Assembly: GCF_021018895.1 (NCBI RefSeq)
Contig: NC_079376.1
Span: 12,019,001-12,083,000 of the forward strand
Direction: 5' to 3'
DNA: 64,000 bases
From: Seriola aureovittata
Taxonomy: Eukaryota; Chordata; Actinopteri; Carangiformes; Carangidae
Under the pieces are notes generated by a model that was given only the letters and a program-made list of their open reading frames with translations, did no database searches and was not told where the DNA came from. Below are positions 1-13,200 of this stretch, in pieces. Both the position numbers and the translations under genes were made by a program. Numbering within the stretch: the stretch's first letter is position 1; each line of letters opens with the position of its first letter.

Positions 1-3000
1 ACAGTGGCAGCGGAGCAACTCCGGGGCACATAAACATGCTTCACATTAATAAAATAAAACTGAAGGAGTGCTAGCTGTATAGACAGAGGTAGAGTTTATG
101 GTATTGTTGCATTAGGAGGCACAAAAAACTTTGAACACATTCACTGACCTCGATCAATCAGCCAGACATTCATCACAGAATGAAGCGCCAGTAGTTGTTT
201 GAGGGAAACCAGTGTATAGCAGAGGCGGATTCAAGTCAGCAAGTGTTGTGTGGCCAATTTTACCGATTCTGTCTGTCAGTACTGGTATTTGTTTTCTTAA
301 ATACCAGGACTCAACAGAGCCTGTGCAATTTTGCTCTAAGCCTTGCGTTTGGATAGGTCTGAAAAAAAAAAAAAAAAAAAAAAAGTCCATGGAAACCAGT
401 TGAAGAGACAAACGCTTTAACATTCATGCACCTTTTTGTGGACACTCGCTCACAGACCTCACACAGAAATGCAGGCAGACAGAAATGTACACATACACAA
501 ACACACACAAACATACACCTGCCTGGAAAGCTTTGCAGGAAGGGAAGTACGTTCTTCAGTAAAGATGTCATGTTATACAGACTTTCTTAAGTCAGGGAGG
601 ATTTCAAACAGATGGATCCATTAACAGCAGAGCCGAATGTGATGGAAAATGTAAAAACTGATTCTCTGCGAACCAGCGTGTTCAGGGAATCAGTTTCTTA
701 ACTTAGAGCCAGTGAGGCGTTAAATAACTGCTAACAGGACATCAATTGTGCTGTGACTAATACTCACTACATTAAGTTTTTACTTAGAACCCATACAGAG
801 CGGCGGAGCGGCGGTTTTCTGCCTTATTTGATTTTGGTATGAACTCACCCTCTGATAACCCTCTGTGTCTCTGTCACTTTGGGATGTCGCACCGTTTCTA
901 TTCTTGCAGGGTGAAAAGGTGATCTTTTTGTTATGTCTTGGTGATGCAAGCCCATAGCAAGGTGCAACACACCCAAAAAGACAGCATCATCCCGCCTGTT
1001 ACCATGGTAACAAGACAGGAATAACTGGCATCAGGTGAGGATGGCATCAGGTGAAGTCATTCCTCTACATTTGCCATTTTTGCCCCTCGCTCACTCTCTC
1101 TTCTCTCCTCCGTCTCTTCCTGCGATGGCTCCCTCTCTCTCGTAACCTATCAGTCTTGTCCAAAACCCCCCCCGACGACCTTAGTGCTTTCCTGACAATG
1201 AGAGGCTACAGTTGCTATGGAGATAACGACACTATCTCCATTAATGAAATTAAGTCAACATCTCTACACACTGCCTCACCATCTGAGCAGATGGCCAAAT
1301 TCCACAAATATCATCGTTTAGGTTCTGCCTCCTGCCGCGTCTGTGGGCAGCAGCTACGTGACGTATAAGAACATAAAGGCCGGGCACTGATTTGTTGCAG
1401 GGATCAATATTGTGATGTGATTGGACGACTTTAACTGTGTCGATGGTGCATGTTTAAGTAGCTATTTTAGATTAAATATACAAAAAAAAAAAATTAGACC
1501 ATGCAGTGTTGAAAGTTCTTTCCCCTCATAAAATACAATTATGCTAATATTAGAGATCAAGGTTCTGGCTGAGGTTGCCTGAGGTTAAATTCTCATTGCC
1601 AAGTATAACAGTGTTGTCTGCAACTCCGACATTAGACACATCATGTCGATATGTTTACTCTCAACAGAATATATTAAGTGACACACCACCAATCAATGGA
1701 GCACTCTTATTTACTAAGGATGCTCAACAGCCCGTGAACCGTCTGCTTGTATTTGAAGTGTGAGTGTGCTTTTTGGGTATAAATGTGTGGAGTTTAAGGG
1801 GAAGTGTTGCGGCAGAAAATCAAAGATAGTTTGGTTTCCAGAGTTTGGAGCTGGAGAAGCAGCTTGTTCCGAGGAAGGCTTATAAAGAAGGACATAAAAA
1901 ACACTTCCTTTTTTTAGAAAGACTAATCACACTGTTTTCGGCACAGAATAAAGTTCTGAGTTGATGTAACACCAGTGCAAGACAGTGGCATGAGCCAGGT
2001 TCAATATGTCCTGCAGGAATAGAAGAGGGATGTACAACCTGAAGTAGACTCAGGTAAAAAGAAGCAACTCTCACCATTAACAAGGCAGTCTGTATGACCT
2101 GCTGACAAGAGAGAAGGTAAGGGAAATGACATCTGATATGAAATTCATCATCCTCTATGACCGCTGAGATCCATATATAACAATTAAATAGCTCATTACC
2201 TTCAATGGGTTGATGGGCCTCCTAATTTTCCAATACCATCAACACCATCAGTTTGCCATCATTTTACTTTTTAATTGCTGGTACATGCAAGAACTGGAAA
2301 TGAGGCCAGCGCTGACGCTAATACTTTGCCCTCCAAGGTTTCTCTCACCTTTTTCTTATTCGAGGATATTCTGGAGCAGATTTTACACAAGCATGAAAGC
2401 CGGCTCTGAAGGTGCTTGAAGTTCTGCCAGCACCCCGGAGGCCGAGGCAAGAGCAGTTAGCCCTTAGGATAGTGCCAGGGAAATGCATGGTATTCAGCCA
2501 GTCAGCGGGAAACAGATCGTCTCTACTCCACCTTCCATATAATTGGTATATTTGAAAGAGAGAAATGTGCTCTCCCAGATTTCTGCAGGGGTACTCAGGC
2601 TAAAAAGAGAAAGTATTTTTTCTCTCCTCAGCATGCTGAGAATAAAGAGACTGATGTATTGTCCAAGAGCACATGGACTGTGGTGTGTATGCTGTCATTG
2701 GTATTTGGTGCTAAAAGCACCTTTCCTCCAGAGCTGAGGGTGTTTTGTACTCATGAGTGATGTACCAGAACTACCTAAGGGCCTCATTGAAGGAGATACA
2801 ATGACTCCTGCACCCTGTCTGGCAATCATAGGTATCCCAGCTGTTGAAGTTAATGTAATGGGGCTCAGAGTGCAGAAAGGAAAGAAATGAGGAGCCAAAT
2901 CGCTGAGAAAGTGACAGCGCCATTTTATCTTTCACCTTTCACCTAGCCGTGCAATTAAATAAGCCACTCATCCCCGAATTCAGCGGCAGGTTTCTCCTTT

Positions 3001-4288
3001 GTGACTAATTATGGCATGTACTTGGAAGTCGAAAAGCCAGAAAATAGAATTAGCCGACACACGCATCTCTCTCTCTCTGCCTGTCTCCCACACAGATGGG
3101 AGGAGCGAGAGCTGGCGTAAATGATGCCGCCCTGGACCAAACTGACGATCAACTGTGGAAGATTTCAGTGTGTGATTCTGAGTCCTTTGAACTGACATGG
3201 CCCTCTGTGATTCAGCAGCACGGTAGTTTCAGGTCCTTCGTACTATTTATGTCTAGCTCTTCTGCACGAGGTGGTCTCCATTGTAGTAGTACGATACAGG
3301 TAGATGTTTGCTAATGCTTTAGATTACTCCAAATGGCAGTTTAATTATTTAGTACGTATGAGGTATCAATGAAAGTACTTACTGGGCACCAGGATATACC
3401 AGGACAAATATAAAAGATGAGGAGGCAACATCTGTGCTGAAGAGAGACTTGGAAATAAATCACACTTTAAGTACTTTTTTAAATGAGTACTTACTAAATT
3501 GATTAAATGACTAATCATTGGCTGTAAATTGCAGGGTAATTAACATTGGCAATACATGAAAACAGGGTAACAGTCCTAATATTGCAATGAAATTAGTTAT
3601 GGGCAACTATTCAAACAATTTATAGACATAAAAAAAAAAGAGATGTGACAGATGTACTGTTGTATATCATGCCTGTATAAGTGAACCCCATCGCGCTCCT
3701 CCTGGCATGATCTCCTGTCTAATGATCCATCCTGTCTAATGAGCCGTCCTGTCTAATGATCAGCCCGAAAGCCGCCGGACAGGGAGGAACTGGGCAGCCG
3801 CATCACGCGTTGTTATCCTGCTAATTGTGTTTAGAATTCAATACTCAAGACTCATTTCCTGCAAGCCACTGTGTGCCATCTGAGAGTTTGAATGAAATGA
3901 TCTGTATCTAAACCCACAGCATGGCTGGCACATATCGACAGAATAGGGATTTCTTTAATCAGAGATCGTGCTGATAGACTTTTTCCACATTTTGAATCTG
4001 CACACTGAGAATTCAGGTGAAATAATTTCCAGCCTCTAGAGGACTTACAATGAAATAATCTACACTGGTAATATGCAGATCTAATGGTGCCTCTGTGGCA
4101 TAGCATTTTTCCTCACGTATGCGGAGAGAGGGAACTTGCTCAGTGTGGAACTAATCTTCATGGTGATTAGAAATAAGACTCCTGTATTATTGAGATTCCC
4201 TGCGGATGCATAATTACTTGAAATGAGGTCAGACTGCAGCAAGATTTAACCTTTACCTGTCACATAAACACACACAGACACAGACCAG
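1..4288. other. Upstream spacer, no gene recognised
   Basis: Short open frames here show no conserved domain, no codon bias I can see and no convincing splice sites, so I treat them as chance. Visible structure is limited to a 23-A tract at 362-384, CT-rich and CA-rich low-complexity patches, and a short tandem repeat near 3709. Regulatory DNA for dlk1 could lie here but cannot be recognised from one sequence. Confidence 0.6.
3709..3762. repeat. Short tandem repeat, about 3 units of 15-17 bp
   Basis: Three successive units end in TCCTGTCTAA and begin with TGATC or TGAGC. The second and third are 17 bp and the first is 15 bp. A fourth unit is only begun (TGATCAG). It looks like a small local duplication; no function is implied. 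Confidence 0.7.
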
Positions 4289-4447
4289 AGCTGCAACTTG
4301 TTATTATTTGCATTATTGATCAATCCACTGATTATTTTCTTGATTAATTCACTGAGTGTTTGCTGGATAAAATGTCAGAAAATAGTGAAAAACTCCCATG
4401 TTCAGATAACAGTTCAAAACCCAAACATACTAAGGTTACTGTCATAG
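4289..4447 (-). repeat. Dispersed repeat family A, fragment
   Basis: It begins CTGCAACTTGTTATTATTTG and continues through ATT/GATTAAT-rich sequence into an AAATGTCAGAAAATAGTGAAA stretch. This matches a repeat I know as frequent in teleosts, whose canonical end is GGGCTGCAACTAACGATT. At least seven related copies occur in this window, in both orientations. The strand is given relative to the copy at 45345. The element class is not established. Confidence 0.55.
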
Positions 4448-4479
4448 TGGTGTGGCTCTAGGTACAGCACTGTTGATTG

Positions 4480-4600
4480 GTCAGTTCACCTCTTTGGTCC
4501 AGATTGAAATAATGCAATACTATTGGATGGATTGCTACGAACACAGAGGCTGAATCCTAATGACTTTGTTGCTCCCTTGACGCTCCCTTCAGCTTCACTC
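4480..4600 (+). repeat. Dispersed repeat family C, fragment
   Basis: The stretch containing TTTGGTCCAGATTGAAAT followed by TATTGGATGGATTGCTACGA resembles a teleost dispersed repeat also present, more diverged, at about 42280-42435. It is non-coding and old. The family assignment is from memory of the consensus, not from a search. Confidence 0.45.
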
Positions 4601-5798
4601 ACTTCACCGATGATTAATTTATGACTCACGAAGAGCTGATTAATCCTTTCCTAACCCTAACCCTTACAGTCACATGCAGACCAAAATATACAATATGTTA
4701 CAATATACAGTTAAAACCTGGAGCTGGACTGGAGCAGATAAAAGATCAGATACGAGGTGAGATGAGTGCTGGGGGAAAAAAAAAAAAAAATCGATGGATG
4801 ACTCCTTCACTTTAATCTTCAAGCACATACAAACCTGAGACATTTCATTAAAAAGGGCTGACTGATGTGGATCTGAGAGAATCACATCACTGCTGTAATG
4901 CTACGCCCGGACAACGAGCTCCGTCTCTGGAGGTTTGAAAATAAACACACGCGCAAAAACTGAACCAGTGGATATGAGACAGGAGACCTGTCAAAAGATT
5001 ATATCACAGGGACTTATCCATTTCTACTCCACTCACATCTGCCTGGGCCTGTCTGTTTATAGCATGTGTCCTCGTTTCAGACTGATTCTGTCTGAGACTG
5101 GAGCTTCTTTGTACCGCCTTTACCCCGACTCAGCTGAAAAAAACCCCATTGATTTAATGCATATTTGTATTTATACATGTATCCCTTGTGCTCTCGCTGT
5201 CTAGACCGCGAACCCACACGTCTACTCAAGATGATATATTTGTAAAAAAAAAAAAATTCTGTAAGTAGAGCCACAAAGCTCACAATGTCTGGAATTATAA
5301 GTGTTTCTCAGTGCTGTCATTTACCGTAGGAAACATATTCACCCTGGTTTTCGCTCACTAAAACCGCAGAGCCTGGCTGAGACACAGGCTGCATCTTACA
5401 ATTGAACACTGAGGAGGATTAGTGAGACTGAGGAGCAGATTTCCCCTGATGGTTGCTTGGGCACCATTTTCAGGATCTTTATTGCAGATCTAATAATGTC
5501 TGAGAGAAGTGAAACTCATAATTAGACTCTTAGACTAAGCCATATGCTTCGTGGGAAGGAAAATACCACCCCCTGCCCTTGGGAAGGATAAAGGGAGATT
5601 GTGGACAGCGATAAGTGGACTAAGAATAGAATAGGGAAATATTATGTATGACAGGTAGGCAGTGTGTAAGGGAAGTCATTCAATATTTTAAAATTGGAGG
5701 AGGGACAGAGTTTGAATTCCTCTGTGAAGTCTAGCTTGTCAATTAATATTCTTTAAGTATTTTATGAGAGTAGTGAGGGTGATGGTCAGCAGAGATTA
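4601..5798. other. Non-coding spacer
   Basis: No exon or RNA gene was recognised. There are A-rich runs near 4777 and 5244. A short CCTAACCCTAACCCTT near 4651 is telomere-like, but it has only about two and a half units. Confidence 0.55.
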
Positions 5799-6232
5799 AT
5801 AAGTACATTTCCACAAGTAACTGTACTTCACATTTTCACCTACTGTACACTTCTCCTTCACAACATTTCACAGGCAAAAATTTGACTTTTATATTCATCT
5901 GAAATCAATAGTTTATAGTTTACAGAAAATATGATCATCTCACTGGATGAGATGAAGTGCTACAGATTAAACTACCCGGCAGCCCACCTATAACAGCGAC
6001 CACAGTAAAATGCTCTTGTTTTTTTCATCAGTATTTATAGTAACAGTAATTACATAATAATGTAATGCTGAACGGACCAATTCCGATGAATTCTGAGCAC
6101 TTTTACTTTTAGTGCATTTAGCTCATAATGTGTCTGTACTAAAATAAGATTTTGAGTGCAAGATTTTCACTTGCAATCAGGTATTTGTCCATTGCTGTAC
6201 TGTTAAATAAAGGATCTGAATACACTGACAGA
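5799..6232 (+). repeat. Dispersed repeat family B, diverged near full-length copy
   Basis: It opens with AAGTACATTTCCACAAGTAA, passes through a GATTAAACTACCCGGCAG block and closes with TAAATAAAGGATCTGAATAC. This order matches a common teleost repeat with CAGTGGTGGAAGTAACTAAG at one end and AAAGGATCTGAATACTTC near the other. It ends about 250 bp before the dlk1 5' region. A second copy, interrupted by other DNA, is at 51839-52586. Confidence 0.5.
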
Positions 6233-6477
6233 GACTAAGACTAGCACATGTTAATCGGGTTGTGCTTAAATAAAGAATTAAGAGTAAAAATACTATAAGC
6301 AGAAACAAGCTCTTGGAAGTGTTAATAGCCTACAGAGACCGTCCTACTTCCCTGGAAGACTTTTCCAATTGCACTGAGTAATGCATTTGTAAAATACAGG
6401 CACCTAATGTAGGCTATGGTACAACTACAGCACTTCTCTCCTGGGGGTCAGACACACATTCTCCCTCTTTAGGTGGG

Positions 6478-6686
6478 AGGAGCGTGTTACGCTGGGACGC
6501 CGCACGATCCAGCAGTCCCGTCAAAACCTGCAGGTCCACCAGCAGCAGCCGGACCACTAGAACACCTGTAGTGTCACTTTCAGCCGCACAGTCGCTTGGA
6601 TTTAAGAAAAAAAAAAAAGAAGGTCAAATCAAAATCCATCAAATATGACCAAAGCCACCTGGAAACAGAGCGCCGGTGCGACATAG
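6478..6686 (+). promoter_or_regulatory. dlk1 CpG-rich 5' region and non-coding first exon
   Basis: About a dozen CpGs fall in roughly 210 bp, well above the surrounding sequence. The segment ends in a good splice donor (ACATAG then GTAAGG, GT at 6687-6688). The matching acceptor is TTTTGCAG at 7191-7198, giving an intron of about 512 bp in the 5' UTR. I see no TATA box. The transcription start cannot be placed exactly, so the left border is approximate. Confidence 0.5.
6645..6686 (+). other. Upstream ORF in the dlk1 5' UTR (13 codons)
   Basis: An ATG with A at -3 opens a 13-codon frame whose TAG is the last three bases of the inferred exon, directly before the splice donor. If the first exon is as drawn, ribosomes would meet this frame before the dlk1 start codon at 7227. 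Whether it is translated is unknown. Confidence 0.35.
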
Positions 6687-6908
6687 GTAAGGCGATTTTC
6701 CGCATGCCACGAGATAATTTAAGTTGATGAGGTTTTTGATTAGACAAATGTGTTGTTTTTGGAATTAAATTCCTTTTCTCTTTTCCTCTATGTCCGTGCG
6801 TAATGGAAACCTTTGGGAGCAGACGCATAAGGTTCAGGTGCGCCTGTAAGATTCAATTGCCCAAGAAAAAAAAAAAGCACTATATATTTCAGTAATATTT
6901 TAGGCTTA

Positions 6909-6910
<2 letters not shown>

Positions 6911-6965
<55 letters not shown>
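6911..6965. repeat. (GT)n microsatellite
   Basis: An uninterrupted GT dinucleotide tract of 55 bp in the first (5' UTR) intron of dlk1, about 225 bp after the donor site. Confidence 0.97.
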
Positions 6966-6966
<1 letters not shown>

Positions 6967-7226
6967 TTTTCACTCTGAGGACCTGATCGTTATAAATCTC
7001 CTACGATCATTATATCCAGAACTCTAAGCAAAATTTGCCATATCTGTGGAGCATCGCTCTCAGTTCTCCTTTTAAAGGTTGTAATGTTTCCGAAAAATGA
7101 ACTTTTGAGTTGTGTTATCTCTGTTAAGATGAAAAAACGTCGCTTCCTCGCAACCAAAGAGCTATTTTCTGCGACTTAACTCGCTTTATGTTTTGCAGGA
7201 CAAAGAGGGTCAAGCTCGAAATTAGG

Positions 7227-10200
7227 ATGCATCTCACAGCGGTGGTCTCTATTCTGGTCGTGACAGGCATCGCCAAAGGTAATCTGGGATTTTGATCAGT
7301 CCACTGAGACAAAGAGATTTGAGTCAGCTGAAAAGCAAACTCTTTTTCTTCTTATCTGAGCCGATTTGCTCTCTGCGTGGAAAGAAAGTATCGTGGATGA
7401 ATATTTCATTGCTCTGAATGTTTTATGTGTCTTTTTGATTTTTGATGCAAACACGCTGCTGTCCCTTTCTTTCTGTCTCAAAGGTTGGGAATGCAACGCA
7501 GGGTGCAACAAAGAAAATGGGTTTTGTGAGAAGCCAGGGAAGTGCAGGTACTAAGCACCACCACCTCTGATTCCTGTGTGGATGATAGACCACATCCTGT
7601 GGGCTTTAGCAAGCTTATTTTCAAAAATTGCTGGAGCTGTAAATTTTTCTCCCTCAGAGAAATGCAGTCACAATCCAGCCAGCTGGATCCTTCTGTTTTT
7701 TCTAGATTTGTTAGGCGCTTGTATTGTGTTAAGTGCCAAATCAGCCTTTTGTTTGAACAGTAAAGAGCAATGTTATCCTAACAGATAGCTCAAAAAGCTT
7801 TTGGTGACAAACCCTGCCCAGTGTGAAGGGATTTTCTGGCGAAGGCTGTTGTATGTACTCCTGAGCCAAAATGCTGGAGAATTTAACCAATTACTGTATA
7901 ATCAAAGATAACGTCAACCTGTCATTTCACTTACACATAGAGAGTAAATCCTGCAGACATTGTGTGGACTGGCGCCTCGCTGCAAAGCTCTGTGGGTGGT
8001 GTATAAATAGGTCTGGATTGTTGCCTTTTCCCCTCATTCAGGTGCAAACCAGGGTGGCAGGGAGACAACTGTGACCAGTGTCTGCCCTTCCCCGGCTGCC
8101 TGCACGGCACATGCGAGAAGGCATGGCAGTGTATCTGCGAGGAGGGCTGGGTGGGCAGCCTGTGTGACCAAGGTGAGTTTCATAAAGCTCCCCAGACACT
8201 CACTATCTCTATCTGCCTCCTAACACTTTCTGACACACCAGAGGTGAGGGTGAGTTACGGAGCCTCAGGGACATGAAGGTTGCCACCAAACGAAGCCGGA
8301 GTCTAGAGAATATAGTTAACTCTATTTTTATACAGGTAAAGTTAGAAAAGTTCTGAGTAAGGTAAAGAAAATAATGATGGAGAAATCTAGGTCTGAGATG
8401 AAAACTGAAGCCACGAAATGAATGCAAAAATTTTCATCATAAACCGCCGCCTTCTGTTTTGTGCCATCAAGCAAGGCACATATGATAAACTTAAGAAAAC
8501 CTGAAAAAAGTATTGTGTTGTGGTTGTGAAAATCCAAACGTTAAATCTTCCTAAAAGTCACATTTCCATTTCAGTGGATGCAACTATTTAAATTAAGCAC
8601 TTATGTAATAATTCCTCCAATATCTTCAATGAACATTATCGCATGAAAATTACTTGTGCCCCCTCAAGCTAAGGAAGAAAGAAAGAGAGAAGATTAAAAG
8701 AAGAAAGATTTTTTTTGGCTCCTGGCTCAGTTTGACCTCCTTATCAGCTCTCACAGTACATCTCTTATTGTGTTGGAGCATATGAGCTGCTCACCCTGTG
8801 TAACATGGTTAGTTATGTTCTCAGTTTTGCTCTTGGTGACAAGATGCTGCGGTGGGGAGTGTGAGTGAGCAAGTGGAAACAAAGGAGAGAGGGAAAACCA
8901 GGCAGAGAGACACAGAAACACAGCGAGAGAGAGCTAAAAACAGCATGCTATGCTTTTTTTTTTTTACACAACAGACACTCGGCTGTGCTCATCCAGGCCC
9001 TGTGCTGGTAATGCCACCTGCATAGAGACAGGAGAGGGGGGATACCTGTGCATCTGTCCCCGCGGATACGCTGGAGAAAACTGCCACTTGAAGAGAGGAG
9101 CTTGCTTCACAAATGGGTACCAGCATCTTTAATTGGCCTTTCTATTTCAAGCAAAGGAAAACTCCAGTGTTTTACAGCCTCGTCTTCATTTGTTTATCAT
9201 TAGGAGCAATAATCAATACATGCAATGCGATGTGGTGCAATGTCTGTGAGCTTTCTCTGTGTCGCCAAGGCAGCCAATCGAAGTGTATATCACTGGTAAT
9301 AGGCAGTTAGAAGAGAGAATATCAGATGTTCTTTTTGCCGCCCTTAATGAGAAAAAAATGAGTATGAGTTGTATACGCATTCGTAAGACAAACAGAAACG
9401 GTTGCTTTCATATAGTCACCCCCACCCCCACCACCCCCGCAAACACGAGCATGCTAAAAAAGTTGGAATTGGCAAGTTTCCAAGTCTGTGAAGAAAAACT
9501 CCACTTGAAGGGAACTCCAGCTCATTATTCCGAGTCAGAAAGTCAACTTCTATTTTCTGAGCATTGACGTGCAATGAAGGGAAAAGAAGAACATGGTGCA
9601 TATAGTGAACAGCGGCAACAAAAGAAATGTACATGCGAGTGGGTAGATCAGGTCCAAGCAACTGATGCAACTTGGAACCAATGGTGCACAGAATTAAAGC
9701 TGCAGTTACTGATTTTCAATGGCCGCTTAGGAGCGGCAGAAACATATTGTGGGAACATTGACATATCATCACCTTTTAAGTTGATAGGGCCAACATGTTA
9801 GCAAACGGTTGCTTATTTATACATCAGCAACATGGAGCAACATTAGCATTCATTTGGAGTCGTGTTTTGTTTCACCTTGCAAATGTAAAGCCAGTATTCT
9901 CTCTCTTAAGCCCATCCAACTCCGGAGGGAAATTTCTGGCTCTCTAGCTGCTCAGTGCTCCACTGTGTTCACCAGCTAGTCATTACATGTGTCGGTCTGC
10001 TGCTTGGAGCTGAAGCAGCAGGGACGTCACGATACCAGAATATTGGTAGTCGTCACCAATACCGTTGAAATTCCACAATTCTTACTACTAAAAAAACAGA
10101 GACTGCTGCACTCAGCTAACACACAAACACACACACAGGCACACACATCCATATAGTCAGTGTGCAGGCAGTAGTTTAAATTGACTAACAAGGTGAAAGA

Positions 10201-13200
10201 ACAATGGTGTAAAAATATTCATTAAAAAAGACTGAACAGTATAATGACGGCCACCTACTAATGTTGTGAACCTTTTGTGAACGTTGTGTGTGGAGCGTTA
10301 CTACAGCAGATGCCACAATTCACAAACAGTAACATTGACATTTCAGGACATGAACATTTTGAAGCCATGTTGTTCATTTTAAGTTAACAATGTCTGTCTT
10401 TGAGCTGCTTAGATAAGTTTAAGGTGTTTCATTTGGAATTCTCTGTGGCACCGTTTGCAGACTGGCTTCTGGTCATCTATAACTTATAACTGCAAAATAT
10501 CTCCATACAACTGTCTTGGCGTGTTTTCCATAAGTCATGGTGGACCTGCGGCTGCACACACATTTGCTGCTGCCATTCCACGTGTTGTTGTTATTGTTTA
10601 CGGTGCCTGTCTTCTTCTGTTCAAGTTTGATGTCAGACTAGGACACTTGTGATGTTATTATACTGCCCTCATCAGTCCCGGAAGAATTACATCTCTAGTA
10701 CCTACGGCATCTACAATACCTTTGGTAACTACGATACAATAGAAAATAAAGTACTGTCACATTTTCAGGATTTTGGCATCGACTTGGGTAGTGTAAGGTG
10801 GGTTTTCAGAAAGCAGCTTCCTGCTGTGGCTGAAAACAATACAAAGAGAGCGGTTAGAGTGAATCAAAGCAGTAAAGTTGTGATGTTGTAAAGAGAACAG
10901 CAGCCCTTTAGCCCTGGCATCGTATCGATACCTTAATTTAAAGTGGTTACTACAAGTCGATGTTTTACCGTTATGAAAAAGAAAAGGAAAATTCCTGTCC
11001 ATTTACACGAATCGATACACTAAATTTTGTGACTGTTTCATGAACTGCCATGAGACACCTTTACACAGTAGCCGGCAGTGTGTACCTGGGCAGCATCATA
11101 AGATGCCTCCTAGTTCAGAGACTGCATCCTTTGAAGTCAACATTTCAGGACGGAATACATCATAATCTCTCAGCAAGGTCGTCATTTTTCAACAGCTCCT
11201 CTCTACAGTATGTGACCAGACACTCAGCCATCTTTTTCCTGTATTTTGGAGCACACACCTGATGTGTACTTTGCATAACCCATATCTCACATCACTGGGA
11301 AATACTATTTAACAGGAATTTGCCTTCAGGTCGTTCATCAGTCACTGACAAATATGTTGCATGAACTGAACCAATTATTGTAAAAGAAATAACTACTAAT
11401 ACTAATAAGTATAAACAACACTGTTAATTTGGATATGTTAAAGCAGAGCATCAGAAGTGAAAGCACATAATGTTTAATCATACAACTTCAGTTCTACCAG
11501 ATTTGCTGTTGGCATTTACCACTATCGGAGTCACTGGACGACAAATTTGTGGAAATGTTTTGACTTTATGAGTTGAAGAGAAACACCTGAACGTGCCAGC
11601 AGCTTTGTCCTCATTTTAAGAGGTGAGGCGCAAGCTCAGTCAGGCCTTCAGAACCTCTGAAAAGGATCCACCTTCATGGGTCGCGTCCTCTACCTCGCTA
11701 GAATTGGCACACAGCTGAAGTGTGACAGAGCCTCTGAATAGAGCTATTGCAATGGATGCTCGGCTTTGGAAGCACCACTCAAAAAATTTAATTTCAAAAC
11801 AAAAGCCCGCATCTGGAATTTTTGCTTTTAGATAATATTCAAGATTGACCTCATATTCATAACAAAAACAGCTGCTCATTCCTTTGAGCTCTAAAAATCT
11901 CTTGTCTGTCTTCCCACTGCTGGATGACAGACAGGACTGATGTGTGTAGGAATCCTCCTCCTGCCCATCAGATGCATATGAAAGAGTCTCTGGAGACGCA
12001 GCGAGCTGACACAGCCCCCTCCAGACTCTGAACCCCACCATGTTTATTCTGTCAGGCAGCCTTGTTATTGACTAGGACGACACACCTAAAATTCAATAGC
12101 CCACAGCTCACTGTCAGTGAACTGACAGCTCTCCTCCCTCATAAAAGAAAAATAATGATTTGAGTCTTATTATAATTTTCACAATGAGACGACTGGAGCC
12201 TCACTTGTATGTCAGGGGAATTCATCTCTATTAAAAAGGGCTGCATGAGGTTTCATTAATCAGCTCTTCTACGAGGCACTGGAGATGTCTACAAAGTATG
12301 CCAGAGCTATTATTCTTTTGACTCGCTGAGACAGAAAGCTAAGAACTTGTGTAATTACATGAGCTACTATAAGAGATATTGATTGTTTTTACCCCAGCTT
12401 TTTATCGGTGCACTCACTTGGTGAGGCACAGCTGCATTGATCACATGCTGCACGTGTGGGTGTAGGAAGATTATTGCAGAGGCAAAGTGAAGACTCCTTT
12501 CATATCTTATGACTGGCACAGGTTTTTAATTTGCAGAAAATGAGCTGCACTGTTTTTCATTAGTGGTGGGTGATACGACTAAATTCAATACCAGAATATT
12601 AATACAAATTTTTCTGGAGCTGAAACAATTAGTAGATTAATTGATTGCTGCCAAGTATTTTGATAATCGATGAGGCAAACGTGACAATCATTCTCTGGTG
12701 TCAGCTGCTCAGTTGTGCTGCTTCTCTATGTCTCATGATACAGTAAACTGAATATCTTTAGGTGATGGGCTGCTGTTTCTTTTTAAAAAACAAGCTATAA
12801 GAGAGTCTTACATTATTCCAATATCAATACATATCACAGTATGACAAATCTACTTAAAATACAATGCATCTTATTTATATTCATATTCTTGACATATTTG
12901 ACACAAAAACCCCCAATGTCTGATTTAGTTAGTTTTCAAAGTTTGCTTGAAATCATTAATTTCATAAACTGAATTTTATTACAGGATCTTATCATCTCAT
13001 TAGGATTTTACATGATACAATAAATAAATTATTGCCCTGTTTATCACATTTTCTAAGATGAAGTAGGAAGAAGAGTAAGAAGTTTCTTTAATGGATTATT
13101 TCTTACCACTTTGTTACCAAGATTTAAAACCTGTCTCAGTCTGCTGTCGCTTTAATGATCCTGGATTACTATTAGAGCCTATTATAGAGACTGGACTATG

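Noticed and set aside
4651..4666. Telomere-like CCTAACCCTAACCCTT
   Set aside because: Only about two and a half units, which is expected by chance or as a repeat fragment.
11640..12041. 133-codon minus-strand frame in dlk1 intron 4
   Set aside because: No recognisable family and no supporting signals.
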